Assembly: GCF_049347105.1 (NCBI RefSeq)
Contig: NZ_CP186334.1
Coordinates: 2,666,001 to 2,730,000, forward strand
Source of the DNA: Gaoshiqia hydrogeniformans
GTDB taxonomy: Bacteria > Bacteroidota > Bacteroidia > Bacteroidales > Prolixibacteraceae
Length of the DNA: 64,000 bases
Direction: 5' to 3'
Positions 53,197 to 61,743 of the stretch are shown in pieces. The notes below the pieces were generated by a model. It was not told where the DNA came from, ran no database searches, and saw only the letters and a list, made by a program, of their open reading frames with translations. How positions within the stretch are numbered: position 1 is the first letter of the stretch; every line of letters begins with the position of its first letter. A program made the translations under genes and the position numbers.

Positions 53197-53634
53197 ATGA
53201 GAAAAGCAGAAATTCATACCAGCAAAGGTACGATGAAGGTAAACTTCTACGAAGAAGATGCACCCGGCACAGTCGATAACTTTGTCAAACTTTCGAAATC
53301 CGGTTTTTACGACGGCCTGACCTTTCATCGGGTGATTCCCGATTTTGTGATCCAGGGAGGATGCCCCGACGGGACCGGAGCAGGCGGACCGGGCTACACC
53401 ATTAAATGTGAACTTAGCGGGAACAACCAATACCACGACCGCGGTGTATTATCGATGGCCCATGCCGGAAGAAATACCGGAGGTTCACAGTTTTTCATTT
53501 GTCACAGCCGGAAAAACACGGCGCACCTCGACCGCAATCACACCTGCTTTGGCAAGGTATACGAAGGACTGGAAGTAATTGATGCCATCCGTGCCGGCGA
53601 CCTGATTGAACAGATTGTGATTATTGAAGAATAG
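53197..53634 (+). CDS. Cyclophilin-type peptidyl-prolyl isomerase
   Basis: The 145-residue protein is a minimal cyclophilin: DAPGTVDNFVKLSKSGFYDGLTFHRVIPDFVIQGGCP carries the catalytic Arg (FHRV) and the MAHAGRNTGGSQFFI motif completes the site. There is no signal peptide, so it is cytoplasmic. It speeds cis-trans isomerization of prolyl bonds. A strong terminator follows. Confidence 0.94.
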   Translation: MRKAEIHTSKGTMKVNFYEEDAPGTVDNFVKLSKSGFYDGLTFHRVIPDFVIQGGCPDGTGAGGPGYTIKCELSGNNQYHDRGVLSMAHAGRNTGGSQFFICHSRKNTAHLDRNHTCFGKVYEGLEVIDAIRAGDLIEQIVIIEE

Positions 53635-53654
53635 GTCATTTTGCTGACAAAACT

Positions 53655-53712
53655 AAAAAATCAACCACTGCAGGCGGAGAAATATTCGCGCCGGAATGGT
53701 TGATTTTTTTTT
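53655..53712 (+). terminator. Terminator after the cyclophilin gene
   Basis: TCAACCA with its A-run (53655-53667) pairs with TGGTTGATTTTTT (53697-53709), giving a stem of about 13 base pairs, a loop of about 29 bases and a T-run. Confidence 0.78.
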
Positions 53713-53775
53713 CATCTATCCGAGTGATTAGTTCCCAAAAACGATTTTCATTCATCCAATGATGCCAGATCGCCC

Positions 53776-54663
53776 ATGTCGACTCATTTAAAAGGAATCC
53801 TGCTGACATTAAGTTCCGTCATCGCGTTTGCCCTGATGGCTATCCTGGTACGGGCGATTCCCCATGTGTCGTCATTTCAATCCAGTTTTTTCCGGTTTTC
53901 GGTTGGCTTAGGGATCATTGGACTGCTGGGGATGTTTCGGGTCATCCCGATGAGATTCCGCGACCGAAAATTCCTGTTGCTGCGCGGACTGATTGGTGGG
54001 ATCGCCGTGTACCTCTTTTATTTGTCCATCGTTAAACTGGGCATTGGAAAAGGTTCGGTTTACGTGTATTCGTACCCGGTTTTCGCTACCTTGTTCAGTA
54101 TGCTTATTTTAAAAGAAAAGGTTGAACCGGTTAAGTTTATCCCCATTATTGCATCCATTGGCGGGCTGGTATTGCTTTCGTTCAAACATGGCTCAGCATC
54201 GCTTTCGGGGTTTAGCGGGTACGAACTGATTGGTATCGCCGGATCGCTGACAACCGGGCTGGCTGTTGTTTTTGTCAAAAAACTCCACGACAGCGACAAC
54301 TCTTATTCCATTTTCTTTGCCCAAAGCCTCATGGGCTTCTGGCTCTTTATCATTCCATCGGGAATCACGCAAAGTCCGGGAAGCCCGTTCGACCTGGTCA
54401 TCCTGTTGTTGATTGGGCTGGTTGCCACGCTCGGCCAATTATTGATGACTGAAGGTTATCGCTATGTGAACGTGGCCACCGGGTCGATCTTTCAATCACT
54501 GGTCCCGGTTTTTAACCTGCTCGCGGGTTATTTTATTTTTCATGAAGAATTTTCGTCGGCCGAAACCATCGGGGCGATTGTGATTATCGGCTCCTGCCTT
54601 TCTTTGGTCGTCATTAACTACAGAACAGGGAAAAAACCACGAATTCTGAAAATGGTGGAATAG
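53776..54663 (+). CDS. EamA/DMT-family transporter
   Basis: The 295-residue protein has ten membrane segments in two EamA repeats (about 5-135 and 150-285), with the repeat-end motif LKEKVEPVKFIPIIASIGGLVLL in the first half. DMT members export amino acids, nucleotides or other metabolites; substrate unknown. It is convergent with the MFS gene, 25 bases away. Confidence 0.9.
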   Translation: MSTHLKGILLTLSSVIAFALMAILVRAIPHVSSFQSSFFRFSVGLGIIGLLGMFRVIPMRFRDRKFLLLRGLIGGIAVYLFYLSIVKLGIGKGSVYVYSYPVFATLFSMLILKEKVEPVKFIPIIASIGGLVLLSFKHGSASLSGFSGYELIGIAGSLTTGLAVVFVKKLHDSDNSYSIFFAQSLMGFWLFIIPSGITQSPGSPFDLVILLLIGLVATLGQLLMTEGYRYVNVATGSIFQSLVPVFNLLAGYFIFHEEFSSAETIGAIVIIGSCLSLVVINYRTGKKPRILKMVE

Positions 54664-54688
54664 TTCAGGTTTTGCGCTGGGCAGGAGG

Positions 54689-55855
54689 TCAGGCTTTGAC
54701 CATCGTAACAATCAACAAAACCATCAGGACAGCCAAGCCGGCGCCGGCCCCAAAAGCCGCCTGCAAATCACCGGCGGCATAAAAAAAGCCAATCAGCAAA
54801 GGACCAATGGTTTGGCCGGAACGAAGCAACATGGCGTTTAACGACATGAAGGCGGCGCGCTCTTCAATACCTGCCATGCCAACCAGTAAGGTTTGAACAG
54901 AAGGAACCATCACGCCATGTCCCAGGCCAAGAAACAACACGCCTGCAATGACCATCTCCCAGCGTGCTGACATACTTAAAACCAGCATGGAGAGAAAATA
55001 AAACCCGCAGGCGCCTGCCAATTGTTTTTTAGCGGACAAAAAACGGTTGATATAAGGCAAATTAAAGGAGGTGATAGCAGTCACCAACGACATCAGCGAC
55101 ATAGTGACGCCAATCGTTGCAGACCCGGCCCCGAAATGGGTCGCCAGCAACAACGGGAAGTAAGTCAGATAGGCGCCGTACAAAATAATGAACAGTAGGA
55201 TGTTGGTCAGGAACAAGCCCCAAACGGTACGCCGGTTTATCGTTTGCCAAACATTCCCGAAATAATCTTTTAAACTGCGTTCAGAAGATGGTTCCGGGTT
55301 TCTCAGCCCGTAAATCACCCAAAGACCTAACGGAATAGCCAGCACCGGCAACAGAAAGATGAAGGGCCAGTCGAGGGCTGCCAGTACGCCTCCGATCGCG
55401 GGGTACATGGCCGTCCCGACACTTAAAATGCTGGCATTATAGCCCATCGCCGCCACCCGCTTTTTGCCGGGGAAAATGTCGCCAATCAGGGTGATGCCCA
55501 TGCTGGACAAAGAGCTGGCCCCAATTCCCTGGATAAACCTGAAAAACAACAGCCATTGATAATCGCGGATAAAGAAACAGGTAAAACCAGCCAGCCCGAA
55601 TAAAAACAGTGAGGGGACGAGAATCGGCTTCCTGCCGTACCTGTCGGCCAGAATACCTGTAAGCGGGGTGAGTACAACGCCGGGGAGCGTGAATAGAACA
55701 ATCAACCAACCCACTTGCCGGGGCGTAATTTCGAAATAACGAATGATGGCCGGAAATGCCGGTGTGATACTGGCTACACCCATCACGCCGGCTAGCGTCA
55801 CACAAAAAACAATGTGTAAATTTCTGTTGGAGAGGATTGATTGATTCTTGTCCAT
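54689..55855 (-). CDS. Major facilitator superfamily transporter
   Basis: The 388-residue protein has twelve membrane segments and the MFS motif A loop GILADRYGRKPILV between helices 2 and 3. The QTIGPLLIGFFYAAG segment lies in the C-terminal half. The pattern fits the drug:proton antiporter group of about 390 residues, but substrate is unknown. Its promoter has both elements. Confidence 0.9.
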   Translation of the reverse strand: MDKNQSILSNRNLHIVFCVTLAGVMGVASITPAFPAIIRYFEITPRQVGWLIVLFTLPGVVLTPLTGILADRYGRKPILVPSLFLFGLAGFTCFFIRDYQWLLFFRFIQGIGASSLSSMGITLIGDIFPGKKRVAAMGYNASILSVGTAMYPAIGGVLAALDWPFIFLLPVLAIPLGLWVIYGLRNPEPSSERSLKDYFGNVWQTINRRTVWGLFLTNILLFIILYGAYLTYFPLLLATHFGAGSATIGVTMSLMSLVTAITSFNLPYINRFLSAKKQLAGACGFYFLSMLVLSMSARWEMVIAGVLFLGLGHGVMVPSVQTLLVGMAGIEERAAFMSLNAMLLRSGQTIGPLLIGFFYAAGDLQAAFGAGAGLAVLMVLLIVTMVKA

Positions 55856-55870
55856 CCGGCGGTTTTTCTT

Positions 55871-55902
55871 TAAAAGTACAAAGTCAGGAGTATTTAAAAC
55901 AA
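55871..55902 (-). promoter_or_regulatory. Promoter of the MFS gene
   Basis: On the minus strand TTG (55902-55900), a 21-base spacer and TACTTTTA (55878-55871), the same -7 octamer as at the GH27 promoter, end 15 bases before the ATG. Confidence 0.58.
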
Positions 55903-55915
55903 GCTTTTTCCCGGT

Positions 55916-57451
55916 TTATGAGAAAAATTTACGCGCCACATTTAATGGACGCAATGTTCCTTTCTTTTTATACTGGTGGCTCTCCATGCGTTGCAGGATA
56001 TTCGCCAGTATTTCAACTGTTTCCAGGATGTTTTCGCCTTTATTCAGCATCACGCATTCCGAACGGGAAGCCATAGACGCATCGGTAATTTCCGAACGGG
56101 TGGCAATGCCTTCTTTGGCCAGTTTCTCGAGTACCTGTGTCGCCCAGATAATCGGGATAAAGGCTGCCTCTGAAAGCCACAGCAACATTTCCTGTACCTC
56201 CGAGATTCGCTCAGGGCCGAGTTCTACGGCCAGATCGCCGCGGGCAATCATTACCCCGATATTCGGGCTGCGCATGGCTGTCAGCAACAACTCCGGAAAA
56301 TTCGAAAAAGCTTCTTCGTTCTCGATCTTCAGAATCAATCCAATGTCCTCGCGTTTAAGTCGTTTCAATTCGGCCTGTAACAATTCTACATCGTGCCCGG
56401 TACGGACAAACGAGTAACCAACCAGATCGGCATGCTGCGCGATAAACGGCAGGAAATCGAGGTCTTCTTTCTGCAGGGAGGGCAACTCCAGCCGGGTATC
56501 GGGCAGGTTAACTCCTTTCTCTGCCCTCAACTTACTTCCGTTTGGTTTTGCCCGTTTTATCCTGACAACCAGGTAATCCGCCCTTTTATCGATAATCCGC
56601 CCCCCGATTTTACCGTCGTCAAACCAAACCCGATCATTGATACGCGTATGCGTAAATACTGACGGGATGGAAACCGAAATTTTCGCCGGTTCAATCAATT
56701 GACCGCTTCCATCGTAACGGGCCGAAGACCCCAGAATCTCGTGTCGGTACACATGCAATAAATCGCCGGGAAACAGGCGAATAAAGCTTTGCTGATTCTT
56801 GTCCGGCCGTTCCATGACTTCCACCGGACCACTGCGTAACTTTGGCCCCGGAAGGTCCATGTAAATTTTACAATCATGCCCGGTTTGCGCCGAAACAGTG
56901 CGGATATTGGCAATCATCCGCAGCCAGACAGCCGTATGGTCGTGACTGCAATTGATGCGGGCATTCTCCATCCCCGTTTTCAAGAGCCTGTCCACCAAAC
57001 CGGCATCATTGGCAGCCTGCGAAGGAAGCGTTACCATGATTCGGGTATGATAGGGTTGGTTGGTCTTTCCAAAAAGCCGCTCGGTATTTTCATTCAACAC
57101 CCGGAGACTTTTGAAATAATTTACAGGATGTTCTCCCAGGTCAAACTTTCCCTGGAATGGTCTTCCAACATACAGATGCAGAAAATAAAGGATATTCTCG
57201 ATATTGGCCAGCACGTAACGTTCGGAATGTCCGATTGACGACAAACCCATCGCCGACAACTGTTCCTGAAGCGGCCTCAGTTCGAAGGTGCGCAATTTGA
57301 GATAACGAATAAAGTTACGGGCCGAATACCGGTAATTCGGATGAACCTGGCTAATTTGTTCCTCACAGGCTGTTTCGCAATCCAGAATTGCCTGCCTGAT
57401 GGTCATTAGTTCACTGATCAATGCTTCGATTTCCATAACATGCTTCGTCAA
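55916..57451 (-). CDS. Pyruvate-kinase-like protein with N-terminal extra domain
   Basis: The 511-residue protein has an uncharacterized helical N-terminal domain (about 1-130, with RNFIRYLKLRTFELRPLQEQL and the SIGHSERYVLANIENILYFL stretch). A pyruvate kinase barrel with inserted B domain follows (about 135-490). Catalytic features remain: RINCSHD (169 region), DLPGPKLRSG, Lys375 and Glu377 in LKIENEEA, Asp406 in MIARGDLAVE, and ATQVLEKL. The usual C-terminal effector-binding domain is missing, since the protein ends about 20 residues after the barrel. It may be an unregulated pyruvate kinase or a relative with another phosphoryl acceptor. An alternative start is five codons in, at 57436. 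It lies 109 bases downstream of the mevalonate operon on the same strand. Confidence 0.82.
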   Translation of the reverse strand: MTKHVMEIEALISELMTIRQAILDCETACEEQISQVHPNYRYSARNFIRYLKLRTFELRPLQEQLSAMGLSSIGHSERYVLANIENILYFLHLYVGRPFQGKFDLGEHPVNYFKSLRVLNENTERLFGKTNQPYHTRIMVTLPSQAANDAGLVDRLLKTGMENARINCSHDHTAVWLRMIANIRTVSAQTGHDCKIYMDLPGPKLRSGPVEVMERPDKNQQSFIRLFPGDLLHVYRHEILGSSARYDGSGQLIEPAKISVSIPSVFTHTRINDRVWFDDGKIGGRIIDKRADYLVVRIKRAKPNGSKLRAEKGVNLPDTRLELPSLQKEDLDFLPFIAQHADLVGYSFVRTGHDVELLQAELKRLKREDIGLILKIENEEAFSNFPELLLTAMRSPNIGVMIARGDLAVELGPERISEVQEMLLWLSEAAFIPIIWATQVLEKLAKEGIATRSEITDASMASRSECVMLNKGENILETVEILANILQRMESHQYKKKGTLRPLNVARKFFS

Positions 57452-57560
57452 CAGGCGATGTGTGCCTAATGTGTTTTATCCATACGGGGCTAAATATACG
57501 GTTTTTTCGGTTCCCGGGATTAGTCGTCAATGCCGGCTGCCGCAATCTGTTCAGGAAAAG

Positions 57561-58475
57561 CTAAAATGCTTTTATGGAGCCTTGTAGAACAGGGAACTGA
57601 ACATTTTCGGGGACATAAGCCTGCAAAAATCCGCCGCCTCCCGAGCCGAGTAATTTTACGAAGATGTTTTGTTCGCGGAGCGAACTGATCAGTTCAACAA
57701 AACCGGCAGGAATCATCTCCGGGAAGTGGGCCAGTTGAAAACGGGTAATCTCTTCCATGCAGGCAAACAGCTTCGCACGGTCGCGCGCGATAAAAGCTGC
57801 CACTGCGCCGTCGTTGGCCGGCAGGTAAAGCTGGCGAAACAAAGCAACAAAATCCGGATTCTCCATTTTACTCAAGAAGAGCCTAACCAGGGGAGAGGTG
57901 GCGCCGGCCATTCCGGTATCAATCAGGTAAACCGACCAGGGCAACTGGCCGGGGATTAATGACGGGAGAGAAATTTGGCCGTTTTCGAGCAATACCGGCT
58001 GATTTAAGAAAGAAACGAGCGGGTCGAGGCCGGAACTGCGCCCGTGAAAATAAGATTCGATCCAGGCGAAGTCCTGTTTTAACAGGTTGGGAAGGCTGTG
58101 TTTTCGTTTTTCCCGCCCGATTAGCTGTCCGTAACAACTGTATTCGTGAACCAGGGCCGCGCACAGCGCGCCTGAACTTCCTACGCCATATTGCAGCGGC
58201 ACATCCGAACGGAAGTGCAGTTTTTCCCGGATATCCAGGCGCAGCCGGTTCAGATCGAGCGGAAAATTCAATTTTTCATTGATCCCCTCATGCTGAATCC
58301 ACGAAACAAAACGTTCCAGTTCAACCATGCTATCCCGGCTTACCGGATCAGGACCGGCGTTTCCGGGTTTAACCAGGTTTCCCTGATAATGTGCAAACGG
58401 AACGGCCAAGGCCTTTGCCCCAAACATCAATCCGTACTCGCCAAACAATAATAATTTTGCAGAAAATGCCCTCAT
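57561..58475 (-). CDS. mvk: Mevalonate kinase (GHMP family)
   Basis: The 304-residue protein has GHMP motif 1 (SAKLLLFGEYGLMFG), motif 2 (QYGVGSSGALCAAL), the HGRSSGLDP segment that matches the mevalonate kinase site with the catalytic Asp, and motif 3 (VKLLGSGGGGFLQAY). It phosphorylates mevalonate at C5. Its start overlaps the end of mvaD as ATGA. It is the last gene of the mevalonate operon. Confidence 0.85.
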   Translation of the reverse strand: MRAFSAKLLLFGEYGLMFGAKALAVPFAHYQGNLVKPGNAGPDPVSRDSMVELERFVSWIQHEGINEKLNFPLDLNRLRLDIREKLHFRSDVPLQYGVGSSGALCAALVHEYSCYGQLIGREKRKHSLPNLLKQDFAWIESYFHGRSSGLDPLVSFLNQPVLLENGQISLPSLIPGQLPWSVYLIDTGMAGATSPLVRLFLSKMENPDFVALFRQLYLPANDGAVAAFIARDRAKLFACMEEITRFQLAHFPEMIPAGFVELISSLREQNIFVKLLGSGGGGFLQAYVPENVQFPVLQGSIKAF

Positions 58476-59503
58476 ACTTCATCCTTTACAGGTCCGGCGC
58501 CGATGCGGTCATCCAACCACCTGCCGTCTTCAAGGAACGGATGTAGCTTATTCTGAATAAACTCATGTACATCTGCTTGATGTTCCGCCCAGTACAATAA
58601 ATGAATATTCGGTCCGGCATCGATGGTGAAACCGACAGGCAAGCCTGTTTGTTCCCGGAAAATACGTATTTTTTCAATAATCTGAAGGCTTTCCGGTTTC
58701 AATAACATAAAGGAAGGCGTTGAACTCATCATGAGGGCATGCAGGCTCAGGGCCTCGTTTTCTACCAATTCCAAAAAGCGGAAACGGTCGGCGGTTTTCA
58801 TCACCTGCGCCAATTGCTCCATGTTCTGATTTGCCTGTTTGATCCGCGCAGCCTGGTAGGGGTGCTTGTTCATCAGCTCGTGCCCGGCCGAGCTGGAAAC
58901 TTTCTTTTTGGCCGAATCGACCAGTAAAACCGCATCGCACAACCAAAAATAGCAATCGTGAATGGCTGTTACCGGCAAGGCATAACAATCGGTTGAGCCG
59001 GGGAAGGCAGCTGACTTTCCCCACCAGGCAAATCCCGGCAACACCGACCGGGATGCACTGCCGCTACCCAGGCGTGCCAGGCGCGAAGCGGCCTGGATAA
59101 ATTGCTCCGGTTCCGGCGTCGCCCCTGTCAGTTGGCTGTTCAGGTCGGCAAGGCACAGGCCCAGCGCCCCGAAAGCGGAGGCCGAAGAAGCAATACCAGC
59201 CGAATGCGGAAAGGTATTTTCACTTTCGATGTGAAATGAATAATCATTAATCCAGGGGATTTCGATGGATAGCCGATCCAGGTATTTTTCAACCCGCGCG
59301 GCAAAAGGCGAAGGTTTTCCTTCAAATAGAAACGACAGCTGTCTTGTGTTTTTCGGAAGAAGCTGAACGCTGGTCCGGGTCCTTGCTTTCTTTAAACTGA
59401 AACTTAATGAAGGATTAAGGGGCAGCTGTTCCGGCTTTTTCCCCCAGTATTTGACCAGCGCAATATTCGACGGGCATACCCAACTCACCTGTAATTCATT
59501 CAT
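58472..59503 (-). CDS. mvaD: Diphosphomevalonate decarboxylase
   Basis: The 343-residue protein starts with the family motif SNIALVKYWGKKPEQLPLNPSLS, has the ATP loop HSAGIASSASAFGALGLC, the GSGSASRSVLPGFAWW motif and the C-terminal TIDAGPNIHLL with the catalytic Asp. It turns mevalonate 5-diphosphate into isopentenyl diphosphate with ATP. Slightly longer than the bacterial norm (about 320-330). It sits between the GYDIA kinase (4 bases) and mvk (4-base overlap). Confidence 0.94.
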   Translation of the reverse strand: MNELQVSWVCPSNIALVKYWGKKPEQLPLNPSLSFSLKKARTRTSVQLLPKNTRQLSFLFEGKPSPFAARVEKYLDRLSIEIPWINDYSFHIESENTFPHSAGIASSASAFGALGLCLADLNSQLTGATPEPEQFIQAASRLARLGSGSASRSVLPGFAWWGKSAAFPGSTDCYALPVTAIHDCYFWLCDAVLLVDSAKKKVSSSAGHELMNKHPYQAARIKQANQNMEQLAQVMKTADRFRFLELVENEALSLHALMMSSTPSFMLLKPESLQIIEKIRIFREQTGLPVGFTIDAGPNIHLLYWAEHQADVHEFIQNKLHPFLEDGRWLDDRIGAGPVKDEV

Positions 59504-59507
59504 TCCC

Positions 59508-60434
59508 TTATTGTTTATCTAATACCAGTTCTTTCCAGGAGAAAACAACGTTCAACCCCTTATTCTTAAAATATTGTAGCACGTCGCTCCGTTTGAGCCG
59601 GGTAGCTGCCAGGTAAAAGTCGCCGCCCCAGGCTCCGAGCGACTTCATCTCGCCTTCAAAATCGTTGAAACGGGCCGACTTGATTGCGGGTATTCCCAAA
59701 AGCGAAGAAAGCAGTTTTTCGTGTTCTGCAATCAGTTTCTGAAAACCAATCAGCTCCTGTTCCTGTGCAATGTGATCAGATAACTGGCTGATTTGCTCTA
59801 CCTCATTCCAGGTGATGGCCCCTTCATGCAAAAAACGACTGATCTCGCTTCGGGTACTTTTTTTGGAGCCGGAATAGATGAAATACAAATGGTCGAGAAA
59901 GGGGTAGTTGAGGCTGACCGGTTCAGGTAATTGATTTTTTCGATAAGAAACAGGTCCCGATGCCGTGGCACAGGCAATATCGAAGCCGCTGCCGTGAAAA
60001 ATTAATTCATTCAGTTTGAACGCGTCCACGTGTGCCCAGCGGGCCAGGTTGGCAATCAGCGTACTGCTGCTTCCCAAGCCCCATTGGCGATTAAAACCGG
60101 TCCGGGTTTCAATCTCCAGCGAGCTTCCGGGGCTGAAAGCGGGATTAAGCTGAAGTATGGCACGAAAAATATCCTGCAGAATAACCGCTTTTTCCGGATC
60201 GGAACTGGTGATCAGTTTAAAAGAGGGTAATTCCAGCTCGCACCGAAACCAAAGCTCTTCCTGCGAAAATGCATTCCATTGCAGCAGGCCATCCTGCCTG
60301 CCCCGGGCAACCTCCATTCGCTGGCCGTATTGCAGCGGCAGGGCAATGGCTTTGGCGCCGTACAACACCAGGTACTCGGCGGTCAGCAACAATTTTCCGT
60401 GCGCGTAATAGGTTTGTTTAAAGTCCTGCTTCAT
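59508..60434 (-). CDS. GYDIA-family GHMP kinase, candidate phosphomevalonate kinase
   Basis: The 308-residue protein has GHMP motif 1 (AHGKLLLTAEYLVLYGAKAIA), motif 2 (RQWGLGSSSTLIANLARW), the segment HGSGFDIACATASGPVSYRK that gives the GYDIA family its name (here GFDIA), and a variant motif 3 (SLGAWGGDFYLA). The family is restricted mainly to this phylum and has no firmly established substrate that I know of. In this operon every mevalonate step but phosphomevalonate kinase has an identified gene, so this is the natural candidate for that step (inference). It overlaps the HMG-CoA reductase gene by 17 bases. Confidence 0.86.
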   Translation of the reverse strand: MKQDFKQTYYAHGKLLLTAEYLVLYGAKAIALPLQYGQRMEVARGRQDGLLQWNAFSQEELWFRCELELPSFKLITSSDPEKAVILQDIFRAILQLNPAFSPGSSLEIETRTGFNRQWGLGSSSTLIANLARWAHVDAFKLNELIFHGSGFDIACATASGPVSYRKNQLPEPVSLNYPFLDHLYFIYSGSKKSTRSEISRFLHEGAITWNEVEQISQLSDHIAQEQELIGFQKLIAEHEKLLSSLLGIPAIKSARFNDFEGEMKSLGAWGGDFYLAATRLKRSDVLQYFKNKGLNVVFSWKELVLDKQ

Positions 60435-61743
60435 TTTTCAGGTATTGCTCTACATCTGCGAAATTCACATTCCGGTTTTGAAAATAAAGCCGGGCAGCCT
60501 GTTTTTGTTCATCAGTTGCACCCAAACTATTTAAGATATTGCTCAGGTGCATTTTCATGTGCCCTTGTTGAATGCCTGTTGTCACCAAAGCCCGTACGGC
60601 CGACCAGTTGGATGCCAGTCCGGCTACAGCCAGGTATTGCATCAGTTGGATGGCCGACGGGTTTTCGAGAATCTGCATGGCAAGTCCGGCCATCGGGTGC
60701 AGGGCCGTCACACCTCCAACGACGCCAACAGCCAGCGGCAATTCCATTGAAAAAACAAACTGGTTATCTTCGATTTTAGCCTCACTTAAACCGGCATATT
60801 GTCCGTTTCGGGCAGCAAAAGCATGCCCGCAGGCTTCAATGGCCCGAAAATCGTTGCCCGTTGCCAGGGCCAGCGCATCTACCCCGTTAAAAATACCCTT
60901 GTTATGCGTAACCGCCCGCGATACATTTCTGCGCGAGATCTGCACGGCCCGGACAAATTTTTCTGCAAACAGCGAGCCTTCTTCCCGGTCGTTTTGGTCC
61001 GACAGCTTTTCCACCGGACATTCCACCCACACTCTTACCCGGCTATCCGGAACATAATTCGACAAAATAGCCATGATAATTTCGCAGTCTTTCTCCTCAT
61101 CCGGCCAGGCGGCTTGCTCGTTTAACCAGGTTCTCAGGCTTTTCCCGAATTGTTCGAGGCACGAATTGATGAAATTGGCCCCCATCGCATCGCGCGTTTC
61201 GAATGACACATCCAGCTGGTAATAAGCCGGCAGTATCCCGGGCAAATAGTTTAACTGAATGTCCAAAACGCCGCCGCCACGTTTTTCCATGTTTTGGACA
61301 AGCGGAGCAACCTCTTCAGTCAGTCGTTTTCGTATTTCTGTAAAATGATCATGAAGTTTTTGAGGATATCCATTCCACGAAAAATGCAGCTGCCCTTTTT
61401 TTGCAGCACCCAACAGTTCGGCATTAAAGCCCCCTCGTTTGGCCCAAAAACCGGCAGCCTTGCCCAAAGCCGCCACCACCGAACTTTCTTCGGTTACCAG
61501 CGGGAAAACCCGGAATTGTCCGTTCACCAGGAAGTTGGGGGCCACAGCAAAGGGAAAATGAAAGTTGGAAATCTGATTTTCGCTCAGGTCGGCCACAATG
61601 GTTTGCCAGGCTTCATTTTTCAGTTCAAAGGCCGAAAGAAACTCTGCCGCCGACTCATCTAAGCCCAGTTGCTGCACCAACCAGTCGGTTTTATGCGCTT
61701 TGCTGAGTTTTGAAAATCCTGATATGGGTTTATTGTCCTTCAT
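60418..61743 (-). CDS. mvaA: Class II hydroxymethylglutaryl-CoA reductase
   Basis: The 441-residue protein lacks membrane segments and fits the class II bacterial enzyme. Motifs are the catalytic Glu in TEESSVVAALGKAA near residue 82, ETRDAMGANFINSC, THNKGIFNGVDALALATGND (lysine/Asp site) and a C-terminal HMKMHLSNIL with the catalytic His. Class II enzymes often run in the degradative direction in Pseudomonas, but in a mevalonate operon they are biosynthetic. NADH or NADPH preference cannot be read by eye. It overlaps fni by 14 bases. Confidence 0.94.
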   Translation of the reverse strand: MKDNKPISGFSKLSKAHKTDWLVQQLGLDESAAEFLSAFELKNEAWQTIVADLSENQISNFHFPFAVAPNFLVNGQFRVFPLVTEESSVVAALGKAAGFWAKRGGFNAELLGAAKKGQLHFSWNGYPQKLHDHFTEIRKRLTEEVAPLVQNMEKRGGGVLDIQLNYLPGILPAYYQLDVSFETRDAMGANFINSCLEQFGKSLRTWLNEQAAWPDEEKDCEIIMAILSNYVPDSRVRVWVECPVEKLSDQNDREEGSLFAEKFVRAVQISRRNVSRAVTHNKGIFNGVDALALATGNDFRAIEACGHAFAARNGQYAGLSEAKIEDNQFVFSMELPLAVGVVGGVTALHPMAGLAMQILENPSAIQLMQYLAVAGLASNWSAVRALVTTGIQQGHMKMHLSNILNSLGATDEQKQAARLYFQNRNVNFADVEQYLKNEAGL

